Assembly: GCA_020698575.1 (NCBI GenBank)
Contig: CM036251.1
Coordinates: 11,572,288 to 11,636,287, forward strand
Direction of reading: 5' to 3'
Length of the DNA: 64,000 nt
DNA from: Bostrychus sinensis
Lineage: Eukaryota; Chordata; Actinopteri; Gobiiformes; Eleotridae
The notes under the pieces were generated by a model. It searched no databases, was not told where the DNA came from, and saw only the letters and a list, made by a program, of their open reading frames with translations. Both the position numbers and the translations under genes were made by a program. This document shows, piece after piece, positions 1-10,900 of this stretch (its first letter is position 1; each line of letters opens with the position of its first letter).

Positions 1-1477
1 TAAAACAGTTCTTATTGAATCCGCTCCACCTAACTTCACTTTTATATCAGAAACACGGGAAAACAAAAAGGGAGGTGGTGTGTGTGCCTTACTTAAGGAT
101 GATATAGTTACCCACAGGCTGTCATTTCTAGTGTTCTTAAGGTTCTGGACACCATTGCACATATTAAGGTTAAAATGGTTAGAAATAGGCAGAAGGCGCC
201 ATGGAGAAATGCAGACTCAGTCAGGGCACAGAAAAAGGAGTGCCGGAGGGCCGAACGAAAATGGCGCAAGTCAAAGCTCCAGGTTCATTATGACACATAC
301 AGAAAAATGTTAAATGTTTTCAATCAAATTCTGCGTAGAACAAGAGAAAGGTATATTTCTGAAATCATTACAAACTGCAGTAACAACTCACGTGTCCTGT
401 TTGCTACAGTAAACAGGTTAACAAACCCCCCAGCTCCATTGCCTTCAGAACTCATTTCCACATCTAAGTGCAATGAGTTTGCAAGATTTTTTAATGACAA
501 GGTTCAGAGAATTAAACATGCTATAAACTTCACAACACAGATAACAACTCTGCAGCCATCCAGACTCAGAGCTGACACACTTCAACCCTGTCACTGACAA
601 AACAGTCCAAGAGATCATCTCTAGTCTGAGTTCATCCACTGCTGCCTTGATGTGTTACCCACTAGATTTCTAAAATCTGTGCTGAGCAGTTTGTTACCTC
701 AACTTTCTCATTTAGTTAACATCTCACTGCAGTCTGGAACATTTCCAAGGGCCTTGAAAATTGCTGCATCAAGCCTCTCCTAAAGAAGAGCAGTATTGAT
801 GCCACAGTACTGAACAACTATCGGCCCATATAATAATAATAATAATAATTAATAAGCAGCAATAATGTATCCTACCACAATTATGCAGATGACACTCAGA
901 TTTACATCTCACTGACAGCAGGTGAATATGGACCTGTGGATTTACTCTGTCACTGCATACAACAGATCAATGAGTGGATGAGAAACAACTTTCTCCAGCG
1001 AAATACAGACAAGACTGAAATAATCATCTTTGGCCCACAGAAACAAAGACAAGGTGTCTGTAGTCACCTCGAGTCTCTTTCACTAAAACCTACAAGTCAG
1101 GTTAGAAATCTCGGGGTAATCATGGACTCTGACGAACTTCAGCAGTCACATTAAATCTAGCATCATCAGCATTTTACCATCTCAAAAACACTGCCAGAAT
1201 CAAAGTTAATCTGTCTAAACCAGACCTAGAGAGACTTATTCATGCGTTCATCTCCAGCAGGTTAGACTACTGTAACGGTCTGCTCACTGGACTCACTAAA
1301 CCAGCTGTAAGACAGCTGCAGGACGTCCAGAACGCTGCTGCTCGGGTCCTGACCAAAACCAGGAAGTACGACCATATTAGTCCTGTCCTTAAAACTGTTC
1401 TTTTTAGCTGTGCATATGTCAGCTGAAAGTGTTTTATCTGCACTCTTCTCTTTTAATTTAATTTGAAATTGATTCTT
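1..1477 (+). mobile_element. L2-clade LINE, 5' part, internally deleted
   Basis: This is a decayed non-LTR retrotransposon that enters from the left edge of the window. About 1-120 matches the endonuclease region of the L2 copy at 30.7-35.1 kb. About 170-597 matches its pre-RT region, including the MVRNRQKAPWRN and FARFFNDKV blocks. About 860-1150 holds the YADD catalytic box and following residues, and 1150-1440 the C-terminal region. Segments are missing after about 140 and between the RT YRPI motif and the YADD box, where a short TAA microsatellite now sits (830-850). Frameshifts and stops break the rest. The element continues at 7055 after an L1 insertion. It is non-functional. The L2 assignment rests on RT motif style and on the similar, better preserved copy in this window. 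Confidence 0.8.
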
Positions 1478-1619
1478 TTTTTTTTTTTTTTTTTTTTTTG
1501 TCATTCATATTTTATTAGGTTTTTTGTCATATACAATAAACACGTAACATGACATAACACGAACATAAAGAAAAAATACTCAGTGGGGAAAACATAACCA
1601 ACATTAAAGATATGGATTA

Positions 1620-4600
1620 TTATACAAAGTCTGGCCTTACATCTGAAATATAAGTCAACCATTTTGACCAATATTCCTCAAAGTCATCCATCTGTGATCT
1701 CAGCTTAAAAGTTAATCTTTCCATTGTAAAAATATTGTACACCAAGTCAATCCATTCATTGATAGTAGGGGTTTCTGTCTTGAGCCAGTCTCGAGTTATG
1801 GCCTTTTTGGATGCGACTAACAGTACTCTCATCAAATATTTATCAGCTTTTAAGAGATGAAGATCTTCCAGATCCCCCAGATACATTATATTGAACTGGA
1901 AATGTATTTTCCTCTTAAATACTGCTTCCAGGACCTTATGAACTTCTTTCCAAAATGGAGCCACAGAGGTACAGCACCAAAAGATGTGAAAATGGTTTGC
2001 TAATGTTTGACCACACAGTCTCCAGCAGTCGGTCTGATGAGAATATCTACACTTTTGGGCTGGTGTTCTAAAATATCGAGTAACATTCTTCCAACTAAAC
2101 TCTCTCCAGGAGGGGGCGCTTGTTACAGTCCACTGCTGTTTACATATTCTGTCCCACTCCTCCTTTGTAAGCGTTAAGTTACCCTCTGCTTCCCATCTTG
2201 CTTTTATATGTAATGCATCATGGGCCTTCAGATTCTGAATACTCAAATATAACTTGGAGATAATTTTTTGGTAGGGAGCATCTTTATAAGCGCTTTGAAA
2301 AATATCAAGGATTTCTCCCTTTACAAAATTTGGTTGTTGTTTAAATTTTTTGGTGACAAAGTCTCTAATTTGGAAATATCTAAAATGATCTTGGTTCGAC
2401 AAGCCAAACTTGTCTTTAAGGTCCTGGAAGCTCATCAATGTCCCTTCCTTAAATAAGGTACAGTAGGTGGTAAGACCTTTATTACACCACTCTTTAAATG
2501 TCGAATCATTTTGACTAGGAGGAAATGCTGGATCATAAGAGAACCACTTAAAGTATTCAGCCTTTTCCTTCAGTTGATACTTTCTAAGTATTTCCCCCCA
2601 TGTCTTTATAGAACTTTTTACCCAAGGATTATTAGGATCTGTCAGCAAGCAGATCAATGAAGCGTCACCAATCAACATATTAACCGGGAGTTTCCCCCCT
2701 AGGAGGCAGTCTATCTCTTTCCATTTTGAGTTATAGCTGGGTTTACACCAGCCCACTAATGGTCTTATTTGAGTCGCTCTATAGTAATCCTGAAGGCATG
2801 GAAGGGCTAGACCTCCATTCTCTTTAGAGAGCTGCAGTGTCTTATATTTAACTCTTGGTTTTTTGCCTGCCCATATGAACCTGGATATAATTTTATCCCA
2901 TTGCGCAAAATATTGGTCCGGTTTACCAATAGGGACTGTCTGGAATAAATGCAACATTCTCGGGAGTATATTCATTTTTATAATTTCCACCCTTGATGTA
3001 ATACTTAAACAGGGTATTAAATTCCATCTATGAATATCTGCGGTAATTTCTTTTTTCAAAGGACCATAATTAAGTTCTTCTAAAGTGGATAAGTCTGTTG
3101 GTATATATATGCCCAAATATTTCAAAGATTTATTATCCCAATCAAACTTAAAGTCACGTCGTAAATGCTGAGGGGGACAATAATGAATACTAAGAACTTG
3201 TGTTTTCTGCTCATTTAGTTTATACCCTGAATATGACCCATACTCTCTTAAGACCGAGAACAGTACTGGTAGTGACTCTGTAGGCTTTGATAAATAAACC
3301 AGAACATCGTCTGCGAATAAGGCCAATTTTTGTTCACCTGTTGCCATCTTAATGCCTTTTATATTATCATTCTGTCTAATCCACTGGGCCAGCGGTTCTA
3401 TAAAAATCGCAAACAAAAGTGGGCTTAGGGAACAGCCTTGTCTTGTGGATCTTTTAAGTTCAAAGGATTCAGAGAGTTCTCCATTAATTTTCAATCTGGC
3501 TGTCGGTTTATTATACAAGGCCTTTAATGTCTTAATAATCAAGTCGTCAAAACCAAATTTTTCCATAACTCTAAATAAAAATTCCCATCTCACAGAGTCG
3601 AAGGCTTTTTCAGCATCCAAACTCAATACAACAGCTTGTAATTTATTTAGATTGATGTGTCTAATAATCTGCAGGGATCTTCTAACATTATCATGAGTTT
3701 GGCGAGACTTCACAAATCCAGTTTGATCTAAATTGATTACTCTTGGTAAGATTTTGTCTATTCTCTTGGCTAATATTGATGTAAATAACTTATAGTCTAG
3801 GTTTAGGACACTTATTGGTCTATAGTTTGTACATTCTGACCTGTCTTTTCCATCTTTAGGTATAACCGAGATTACTGCCTCTTTCCATGAAAGAGGGGTC
3901 TCCCCATTAGAAAGCACCCAGTTAAATGTTTTTAAGAGAACTGGTGTTACTTGCTCCTTCAATTTCTTGTACCACTCTGCACTGAACCCATCAGGGCCGG
4001 GAGCCTTGTTGGTTTTAAGCCTTTTTATAGCAGAGTGAATTTCTTCCTTAGTTATTTGTGCAGTTAGAACTTTGTTTTCATCTGCTGTAAGAGTTGGTAA
4101 ATTTAATGAGCTAAGTACTTTCTCCATTTTTTGAATACCCTCTACATGAGGCTGTGAATATAATTTCTCATAATAATTTTTGAAGCAATCTTTAATTTCA
4201 TTTAATTGATAGCACATTACTTTAGTTTTGGAGTCCCGTATCTTGCAGATTGTATTATCTGTCTGTTGTTTTCTTAGTCTATAGGCCAATTGTTTCATAT
4301 GTTTAGTTCCGCCTTCATAATAGTTTTGTTTAGTAAATAATAGTTTCCTTTCAATTTCTTGATTATATAACTCTTCTATCTGGTTCCTTTTTTTCTTAAT
4401 TTCTAATTTTGTTTGGTTGTCCAGGGTGCCCTTGTGTTTAGTTTCTAGTGTTAACAATTCTGACTGAAGTGTTTTAAGTCTTTCAGTCCTTTGCTTTTTA
4501 AGATAAGAAGTTATCGCAATTACTCTTCCCCTCATTACTGCCTTACAGGCGTCCCAAAGTATAGGTGGAGTTGTTTCCTCATTATCATTGATTTGTAAAT

Positions 4601-5402
4601 AGTCAGTCATTTCTTTAGACAGCTGATCACACGTATGTTTATTAAGTATACTGGTGTTCAATTTCCAATGGGTCAGTTTTCTCCTCTGGACCATCGTTAT
4701 AGATAGATATAAAGGGCAGTGGTCAGATATATCCATTACTCCAATATGACACCCCTGTATTCTATTAATGTCTGTACTAAAGGTGAAAAAATAGTCGATT
4801 CTTGAATAAGATGAATGCGGAGATGAATAAAACGTATAGTCTCTGTTTACTGGGTTCAAATGCCTCCAGATATCCACTAGACCCACCTCTGTTAACATGA
4901 GATTTATTTTCTTTGTTATTTTTTGTGGTTGATAAGTTCTATTTCCAGTTGAATCCATGTGTGGTTTCAGAGTAATGTTAAAGTCACCTCCGCACACCAG
5001 AACTCCTTGTGCCTCCATCACTACTTTTTCTAATATTTGTACATAAGAGTCTGGTTTGGCACCAGGAGGAATATATACATTGTAGAAGGTAAACAACTCG
5101 CCATCCACCTTCCCCTTTACCATCACAAATCTTCCGTCTTTGTCTTTAGTAGTTGCAATATGTTCAAATGTAACTCTCCCTGTTATTAAGATGGCCACCC
5201 CTCTTGTATGTTTTGAACCATTTGCAGAAAAAAACACATGTTTGAATCCCTGTTTTCTAAGTTTTTCATGTTCTGACCCCGCCATATGGGTCTCTTGTAG
5301 AAACGCTACATCTATATTCTCCCTTTTCAATTTACTTAGTATTTTACTTTGCTTAGCTGGACTCTGGAGTCCATTCACATTCAGAGAAAAAACTTTAAGC
5401 AT
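1620..5402 (-). CDS. L1 ORF2 protein: endonuclease-reverse transcriptase, 1260 aa
   Basis: This is the replicase of the L1 element: it nicks the target and reverse-transcribes the element RNA at the nick. The N-terminal apurinic-like endonuclease spans about residues 1-235, with LNVNGLQSP at the start, QETHM, the GGDFN motif near residue 139, SRIDYFF, and the catalytic SDHCP motif near 227. The reverse transcriptase follows, with APGPDGFSAEWYKKL (about 460), YRPISVLN, AEKAFDSV (about 600), RQGCSLSPLLF and the FADD catalytic box near residue 696. The C-terminus has a Cys/His-rich knuckle (CWRLCGQT then HIFWCC). No stop or frameshift interrupts 1260 codons, which is the normal length for L1 ORF2p. 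The start is the first Met, directly before the LNVNG endonuclease motif. Confidence 0.93.
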   Translation of the reverse strand: MLKVFSLNVNGLQSPAKQSKILSKLKRENIDVAFLQETHMAGSEHEKLRKQGFKHVFFSANGSKHTRGVAILITGRVTFEHIATTKDKDGRFVMVKGKVDGELFTFYNVYIPPGAKPDSYVQILEKVVMEAQGVLVCGGDFNITLKPHMDSTGNRTYQPQKITKKINLMLTEVGLVDIWRHLNPVNRDYTFYSSPHSSYSRIDYFFTFSTDINRIQGCHIGVMDISDHCPLYLSITMVQRRKLTHWKLNTSILNKHTCDQLSKEMTDYLQINDNEETTPPILWDACKAVMRGRVIAITSYLKKQRTERLKTLQSELLTLETKHKGTLDNQTKLEIKKKRNQIEELYNQEIERKLLFTKQNYYEGGTKHMKQLAYRLRKQQTDNTICKIRDSKTKVMCYQLNEIKDCFKNYYEKLYSQPHVEGIQKMEKVLSSLNLPTLTADENKVLTAQITKEEIHSAIKRLKTNKAPGPDGFSAEWYKKLKEQVTPVLLKTFNWVLSNGETPLSWKEAVISVIPKDGKDRSECTNYRPISVLNLDYKLFTSILAKRIDKILPRVINLDQTGFVKSRQTHDNVRRSLQIIRHINLNKLQAVVLSLDAEKAFDSVRWEFLFRVMEKFGFDDLIIKTLKALYNKPTARLKINGELSESFELKRSTRQGCSLSPLLFAIFIEPLAQWIRQNDNIKGIKMATGEQKLALFADDVLVYLSKPTESLPVLFSVLREYGSYSGYKLNEQKTQVLSIHYCPPQHLRRDFKFDWDNKSLKYLGIYIPTDLSTLEELNYGPLKKEITADIHRWNLIPCLSITSRVEIIKMNILPRMLHLFQTVPIGKPDQYFAQWDKIISRFIWAGKKPRVKYKTLQLSKENGGLALPCLQDYYRATQIRPLVGWCKPSYNSKWKEIDCLLGGKLPVNMLIGDASLICLLTDPNNPWVKSSIKTWGEILRKYQLKEKAEYFKWFSYDPAFPPSQNDSTFKEWCNKGLTTYCTLFKEGTLMSFQDLKDKFGLSNQDHFRYFQIRDFVTKKFKQQPNFVKGEILDIFQSAYKDAPYQKIISKLYLSIQNLKAHDALHIKARWEAEGNLTLTKEEWDRICKQQWTVTSAPSWREFSWKNVTRYFRTPAQKCRYSHQTDCWRLCGQTLANHFHIFWCCTSVAPFWKEVHKVLEAVFKRKIHFQFNIMYLGDLEDLHLLKADKYLMRVLLVASKKAITRDWLKTETPTINEWIDLVYNIFTMERLTFKLRSQMDDFEEYWSKWLTYISDVRPDFV

Positions 5403-5837
5403 TTAGTCAATTTTTTGTTGCTGTATCGTACGATGCTTGGCTATACTCCTCAAAAACCATCTTCCCATGTAGCCAGAAAAACGTAAAACCATTGCACAAA
5501 ATCCCCACTATTAATTGTGAACCTAAACATTTCACTAAGAACAATAGAACAAATACAGAGTCTTCCCTATACTCGGAGTCTTTTGACTCCTTAAAGTCTC
5601 TGTCGGTGAGTGGAGAGAAACGTCCCCCCTCAAGGTGGGGGCTCCCCCTAGCGGTGGAATGACTGACCTGCAAGTGCATCCCACATCTACTAGATGTGTC
5701 CGACATAAGCTTACACGTCTGTCCAACCGGTACTTATTCCAGACAGCATCATTATTCGAGAACAGATATTAACTTATGGTATCTCCCTTTAGAAGTTGTT
5801 CCATCTAATGTCTAACCTGTGTCACGCCACACCCTCT

Positions 5838-6926
5838 TCATGGTTCGTAGCCTCTTCTAAACTCCTTCAGCTTGTGTCTCACCCGCGTTTCCATCTGGGA
5901 TCCTCTATCCTCTGTGTCAACTTCTTGCCATGGGAACGCGTTGCGGATTTTCTCTTCCATAGTCGCGTCCGAATTCCTCCTGGCAGTGGTCACCTCCATT
6001 CCCCGGGACCTCAGCTCCTTAGCGGCGTCCTCAGCATCTCCATAGGTCCGTGGGCCGGTGCTCCAGTGAATGCGAATCCGCGTAAACGGCGTCTGGAAGC
6101 GGATACCCTTCTCTCTGAGCGCCTTTTTTATTTCTCCATAAGTTTTGCGCTTCTCCATTACTTCGTAGGCATAGTCATGGTCGAAGTAAATCTGTTTATT
6201 GTTGAGCAATATCTTCTTCTTCCATGCCAGTTTAAGGACTGTTTCTTTTACATCAAACTGCAGAAAATTTACGATTATAGATCTTGGTGTCGCACCAGGC
6301 ACTGGCTTACGTGCCAAGGCTCTGTGCGCACGCTGAACCTGGAGAGATATCCCCTCTGGTAGTGGTAACTCTTTCACAAAAAGGTTTTTCACAAAGTCTA
6401 TCATTGTTTCGCCTTCTGAATCCTCTGGAACTCCATAAATACGGATGTTGTTTCTCCTAGATCTACTCTCCAAATCGATCACCTTTTCCTGCAGTCTGTG
6501 TTGTTCCTTTAGTAGACTTAATAAAGCCTCCCTTGTCACCACGCTGCTCGCTTCCACCTCTGCAATGCGCTCCTCTGCTTCGGTAATGGCGTTGCCCTGT
6601 GTCTGGAGTGCGGCCGCATGTTCAATTAGCTTTTGGTTTAGCTCTTGTTTGAATGCTGCAAGCTCGTCCTTTAGATTCTTGCCCATTTCAACTTTCATTT
6701 CCGAAATTGCTTCTTGGATGTCCTTTTTAAAACTCCTAAGGTCTCTGGAGATAGTCGACATTTCTCGCAGAAGATCTCCCTTAGCCCCCGTCACTAACTC
6801 GTTAGCAGCTAGCAAGCCGCCATCTTCTTCTTCCAGTGGCTCCATGTGACCTGTTTTCGATATTACTTCTTCAGTTGCCGTTTTTTTCGTGTTCTTCTGT
6901 CCTCTCTTTAACTTGCCCGCACTCAT
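5838..6926 (-). CDS. L1 ORF1 protein (RNA-binding chaperone), 362 aa
   Basis: This is the L1 ORF1-type nucleic-acid chaperone that coats the element RNA. Residues about 50-150 form a long heptad-rich coiled coil (the KDIQEAISEMKVEMGKNLKD region onward). Next comes an RRM-like block starting at RSRRNNIRIYGVPEDSEGE (about residues 155-250) with the RNP-like IIVNFLQFDVKETVL segment, and then a basic C-terminal domain (KRKTYGEIKKALREKGIRFQ). The order coiled coil, RRM, CTD is that of vertebrate L1 ORF1p (Transposase_22 family). The frame is open from Met to stop. ORF2 follows downstream on the same strand. It is probably translated from the full-length L1 transcript. Confidence 0.88.
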   Translation of the reverse strand: MSAGKLKRGQKNTKKTATEEVISKTGHMEPLEEEDGGLLAANELVTGAKGDLLREMSTISRDLRSFKKDIQEAISEMKVEMGKNLKDELAAFKQELNQKLIEHAAALQTQGNAITEAEERIAEVEASSVVTREALLSLLKEQHRLQEKVIDLESRSRRNNIRIYGVPEDSEGETMIDFVKNLFVKELPLPEGISLQVQRAHRALARKPVPGATPRSIIVNFLQFDVKETVLKLAWKKKILLNNKQIYFDHDYAYEVMEKRKTYGEIKKALREKGIRFQTPFTRIRIHWSTGPRTYGDAEDAAKELRSRGMEVTTARRNSDATMEEKIRNAFPWQEVDTEDRGSQMETRVRHKLKEFRRGYEP

Positions 6927-7054
6927 AACGTTTTTGGTACATTTAAAGTTCAGATAATCGAATATGAGGGCAGTATTTCAGACCGGTTGAGACGAGCTCA
7001 ACAACTACACGACCTTCGCGCAGCTAGTCATGCCGGAAGTCGAAATTGATTCTT

Positions 7055-7182
7055 AATTATACTCTTTAAATTTAATTTTATTGTTTTAATTGTGTTTTGT
7101 ACTTTTAAATTTGCCTTTTTTTCTGTAAAGCACAATTGCTCTGTGTATGAACTGTGCTATACAAATAAACTTGCCTTGCCTT
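7055..7182 (+). mobile_element. L2-clade LINE, 3' end (continuation after the L1 insertion)
   Basis: This is the 3' UTR and tail of the same L2 copy that is interrupted at 1477. The sequence matches, in reverse complement, the 3' end of the other L2 copy near 30716-30870, including the stretch leading to an AATAAACTTGCCTTGCC tail. Both copies end in short CTTGC/GCAAG-type repeats, as expected for an L2 3' end. Removing the L1 and one copy of its 13-bp duplication restores colinearity. Confidence 0.8.
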
Positions 7183-7187
7183 ACATG

Positions 7188-7223
7188 TTACAGTAACACA
7201 AAGTCAGAACCTTGACACAATAC

Positions 7224-7261
<38 letters not shown>

Positions 7262-7840
7262 ACTGACATGTTAAAATATTAAAAAAACAAATGAAGCCCA
7301 CAATAAATAGTCTTAAATAAGAAATCAGTAAAACAAGATTGTCAGGTAAAGCATTTGCAAGACAAAGACATTCTAAGACATTTAGCAGTCTCTTTAACAT
7401 ATTTAGTGAAACCACTACATTTAGTTTTATGTCTACGTTATCAAGAGCATGTAAGCTCTTAGATGAAGCATGCACATACAAAACATTGCTATAATCTAAC
7501 ACTAGCAGAAACTAGCCTCTTTTTGGCTTCAAAAGAAAGAAGATTTTATTCTAAAATAAAAACCCACACTTCATTGTCAACATTTTGATCAACTGCTGAA
7601 TATGTGGGGTGAAGGAGACGGAATCAAATAAAAATCCAAGATATTTGTAGTTAGTGAACGTGCTGAGAACAATGTTCAAATTGGCAGGTTTTGATTTAAT
7701 CTTTGAGAACATCATAAGTTTTGTCTTCTCAGCATTTAAAACTAATTTTAGACAATAAAAATGATTCTGAATGGAAGTAAAAGCTTTAATGTGCTAGTGG
7801 TATGCATGTTATTTGATCTACTTTTCATAACAAAAGCAGT
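7188..7840 (-). mobile_element. Degenerate LINE reverse-transcriptase 3' fragment
   Basis: The minus strand encodes a broken C-terminal part of a non-LTR polymerase ORF. Motifs such as LNAEKTKLMMFSK and TNYKYLGFLFD, then VLDYSNVLYVHASS, are typical of the region after the YxDD box in Jockey/L2/Rex-type elements. Two stops interrupt the frame. An A run of about 30 bp (7227-7260) lies at the 3' side of the fragment. It lies directly upstream of CYP2 gene A. The clade is not determined. Confidence 0.6.
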
Positions 7841-7935
7841 CCACAATCACTGGAGGCGCGGCTAAGCAACCTCAGATGAACTAAAAACACTCTGACTCTG
7901 CTCCGCTGCACATTCTCCTTTTCTTTCGTCTCACC
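7838..7935 (+). promoter_or_regulatory. Proximal promoter/5' UTR block conserved between the CYP2 copies
   Basis: About 100 bp before the start codon can be aligned with the same interval in locus B (26905-27007) and gene C (49436-49545). The core is a GTCCACA block followed by a GGCTAAATAA-like block; here the latter is mutated to GGCTAAGCAA. In locus B the core reads CAAAGTCCA, which equals the published HNF4-specific half-site. A pyrimidine-rich tract (CTCCTTTTCTTTCGTC) precedes the ATG. Transcription start and factor binding are inferred, not shown. Confidence 0.5.
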
Positions 7936-10900
7936 ATGTTTTCGTCTCTGGTGCTGCTATGGATCTGCATCTGTTTCTTCATTGTTCAGCTCAGGGCTCG
8001 GAGACCCAAAAACTTCCCTCCTGGACCCACTGCTCTGCCGCTGTTGGGGAATGTGCTAAATTTAAGCCTGGACAACCCTCTGGGGTATCTTGAAAAGGTA
8101 TGCCAGCAACTCATAATCAACTTAATGACTCTTATTTTTTCAACTAGTAACCTTCCTGTTGACTGAACGTATTTAAGCAATGTACATGTGTAAAATGTTT
8201 AAACCAGGAGTGTTCAGAGAGGTAGACTAACAAGTCTGTCAGGGTTTAATGTTACAGATGAGAAAACAGTGAGAGGTTAAATAAAAAGTAGAAAGCATGA
8301 GAGCAGTTCATCTCAGCTCATGAAAACAATTATTGCGTGTGGCCCTTTGCCCACTAATACATTACTGTTCTGGTCTGGGAACCACTGGTTTAAACAAAAC
8401 CATATTAGTTGACTAACCTCTTCCTCCAACTGCTTAGGGCACTGCCACTTTTCTGACTTAGAGATTAAGGACATTTGTGTTAGAAAAAATCTAATAAAGA
8501 GACAATGCAGGGCTCAAAGTCACCATTAGATGCAGCCAAAAGTTGCTCTCCTCTCCATGGTTAATTTTGTGTTAAACTTGATTTAAGTAGTAAATTGCAC
8601 TGAAATATTTGCCCATACACTTTTTGTTTTCAGACATTCCTTTGCACATCAGTCTGGATAAAATGTTTCATGTTTTTTTGTGGTTTTCCTTCAGTTGAGG
8701 AGGACGTATGGAAACGTCTACAGTGTGTACATTGGACACAGACCTGCTGTGGTGCTGAGTGGGTCACAGGCTCTGAAGGAGGCTCTGGTTAACAAAGCTG
8801 TGGACTTCGCTGGACGACCTCAAGACATGTTTGTTAATGAGGTTACAGAAAAAAGAGGTAACTGCTGATAAAAAACATTTTTGAAGTAACATTTAATGTT
8901 TTTAATATTATGTTCATTATGTGTAGGTATACTCCTTGCTAATTATGGTCATACCTGGAAGGAGCACCGTCGTTTTGCTTTGATGACCATGAGAAACTTT
9001 GGTTTGGGCAAACAGTCGATGGAGGAGAGGATTCTGGGAGAGCTACAATATACCATTAACAATCTGGAGAAAAACACTGGTAAGTGGATGCACTGTCCTC
9101 AAACTTAAAGCTACCTTATGTCTTCTAACTCATGTCTTTGTCCTGTAGGCAAAAGTCTGAGTGCTCAAGTCATGTTTCATAACATCGCCTCCAACGTGAT
9201 CTGCCTGGTTCTGTTAGGCAAACGATTTGATTATGATGATGAGTTTATGAAAAAGTTTGTGAATAATTTCAAAGAGATAAACAAGACTATTAATGGGCCC
9301 TGGGCTTTTGTGAGTTTTATTCACATTTAAACACATTATCCATTAGAGATACATACATTAGCACTAATCTACTGTGGTATTGATCATGTTTTCTTGCAGC
9401 TGTATGACAGTTTTTTCTGGGTTCGGTACCTGCCATTGCCATTCAACAAAGCTTTCAAATCAGTACAGGTAAACTTATTCCTGCATTTAAAAAAATCAAA
9501 TAGCTCGAACTTTCATACGTGATGTCTTGTTTTTGTGTTTTTTAGATCATAAAAGGCATGACTACCTCTGTAATCAATGAGCACATGAAGACCAGAGTGC
9601 CTGGACAACCAAGACACTATGTTGACTGCTATCTGGATGAAATGGACAAGGTAAATACTTCAATTGGCTGGCGCTGCCTCGGAACTCAGACGTAACATTG
9701 AGATGCAAATGGACATGAAACTGTTTTGTGCTCTGACTTTTGTGGCATCTGCAAAGATTGGGAACCACGCCTTACTCAATCCTTTTGAAATGCACAGTCT
9801 ATTGTGAGGAACAGATTGTGAACTGTTGTACCGCGCCCATCCTTTAAAAATTTTAATTGCCAGAGATGTCCTGAGTAAATTAGCACATGGCTACTGGCAA
9901 ACTTAGCATATCTTTTTGTGTTACACCTTTCTAAGTGGATAATTCGTAGCCTAGTAATAGTATTTAAAGCTCAGATTTCTGCCATTTGGGGTCTGACTTT
10001 TGGATTGCATGGGGACACTCTGTCAGTAAGTTACTCTTGCAAGTAATCAACTTTTCTGCTAAAAATGAGTATTTTTCCACAACACCTGTATCTACTAAGC
10101 CACTGCCCAAGGTGTAGCCCACCTAAAGCCCATAGTTTCTGAAAGAAGCTCCATCCACCCATCACTTCTAACGGAAACGAGCAGAAGATGAATAAGTACC
10201 ATTTATTTATTTACAGAGAGGCAATGATGGCTCATTGTTTTGTTTCGATGAACTTTTGATGTCCTGTACCAATCTTCACGCTGCTGGCACCGACACCACG
10301 TCCAACACATTGCTCACCGGCTTCCTTTATCTCATGACCATGCCACGCATTCAGGGTATGAGGTGTAAAGATGCACTTGAGTCATAGTAGTCTTATAATA
10401 CCAGTATTCACTCTGTGTTTTCTGTCTTTTCCTCAGAGCGCTGTCAGCAGGAGATAGACCGAGTGCTGGAAGGAAAGGATTTGGTCACTTTTGAAGACAG
10501 ACACAACATGCCTTATGTCCAGGTTCATAAGGATATTATTAATGATTATTAAAAGATTTTAGAGGTTAACCGCCTCCTACTGGCTGAGGATAGCCATAGC
10601 AGCTGAGACAAATGATGAAAGCTGCAATTGGCATCAAAGCTCTTAAATTTATTCAACAAAACACAGGAAATCTTGATAAACACCACCAACAGAACATCAG
10701 AGTCCCCCTCCACAAACAACAGGCAACAAACCATACCCTCAAACCCTCTTTAAATAGTTTGGCCTAAACCAGTAAGACCCCAGGTACAGTTAAAAACCAT
10801 TTACAAATGTATACGACCATAATTAGCAATCACAATCAGTTTATTTCAAAAGAGAAAATTATGAGAAACAAGGAAACAAACTAACCAACTAAATAGGATC

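Larger units (their letters stand above)
1478..7041 (-). mobile_element. Full-length L1-clade LINE with target-site duplication
   Basis: This is a complete L1-type element of about 5.56 kb on the minus strand. It has a 5' UTR of about 115 bp (6927-7041), ORF1 (6926-5838), a spacer of about 435 bp, ORF2 (5402-1620), a short 3' UTR and a poly(A) tail seen as a T run at about 1478-1499. It is flanked by the 13-bp direct repeat GAAATTGATTCTT at 1465-1477 and 7042-7054. Read on the element strand, the insertion point is TT/AAGA, close to the TT/AAAA preference of L1 endonuclease. Both ORFs are open and the duplication is perfect, so the insertion is young. It landed inside an older L2 LINE. Confidence 0.93.

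Noticed and set aside
5796..6362. 188-codon frame on the + strand
   Set aside because: Antisense to L1 ORF1 and the ORF1-ORF2 spacer, no motif.
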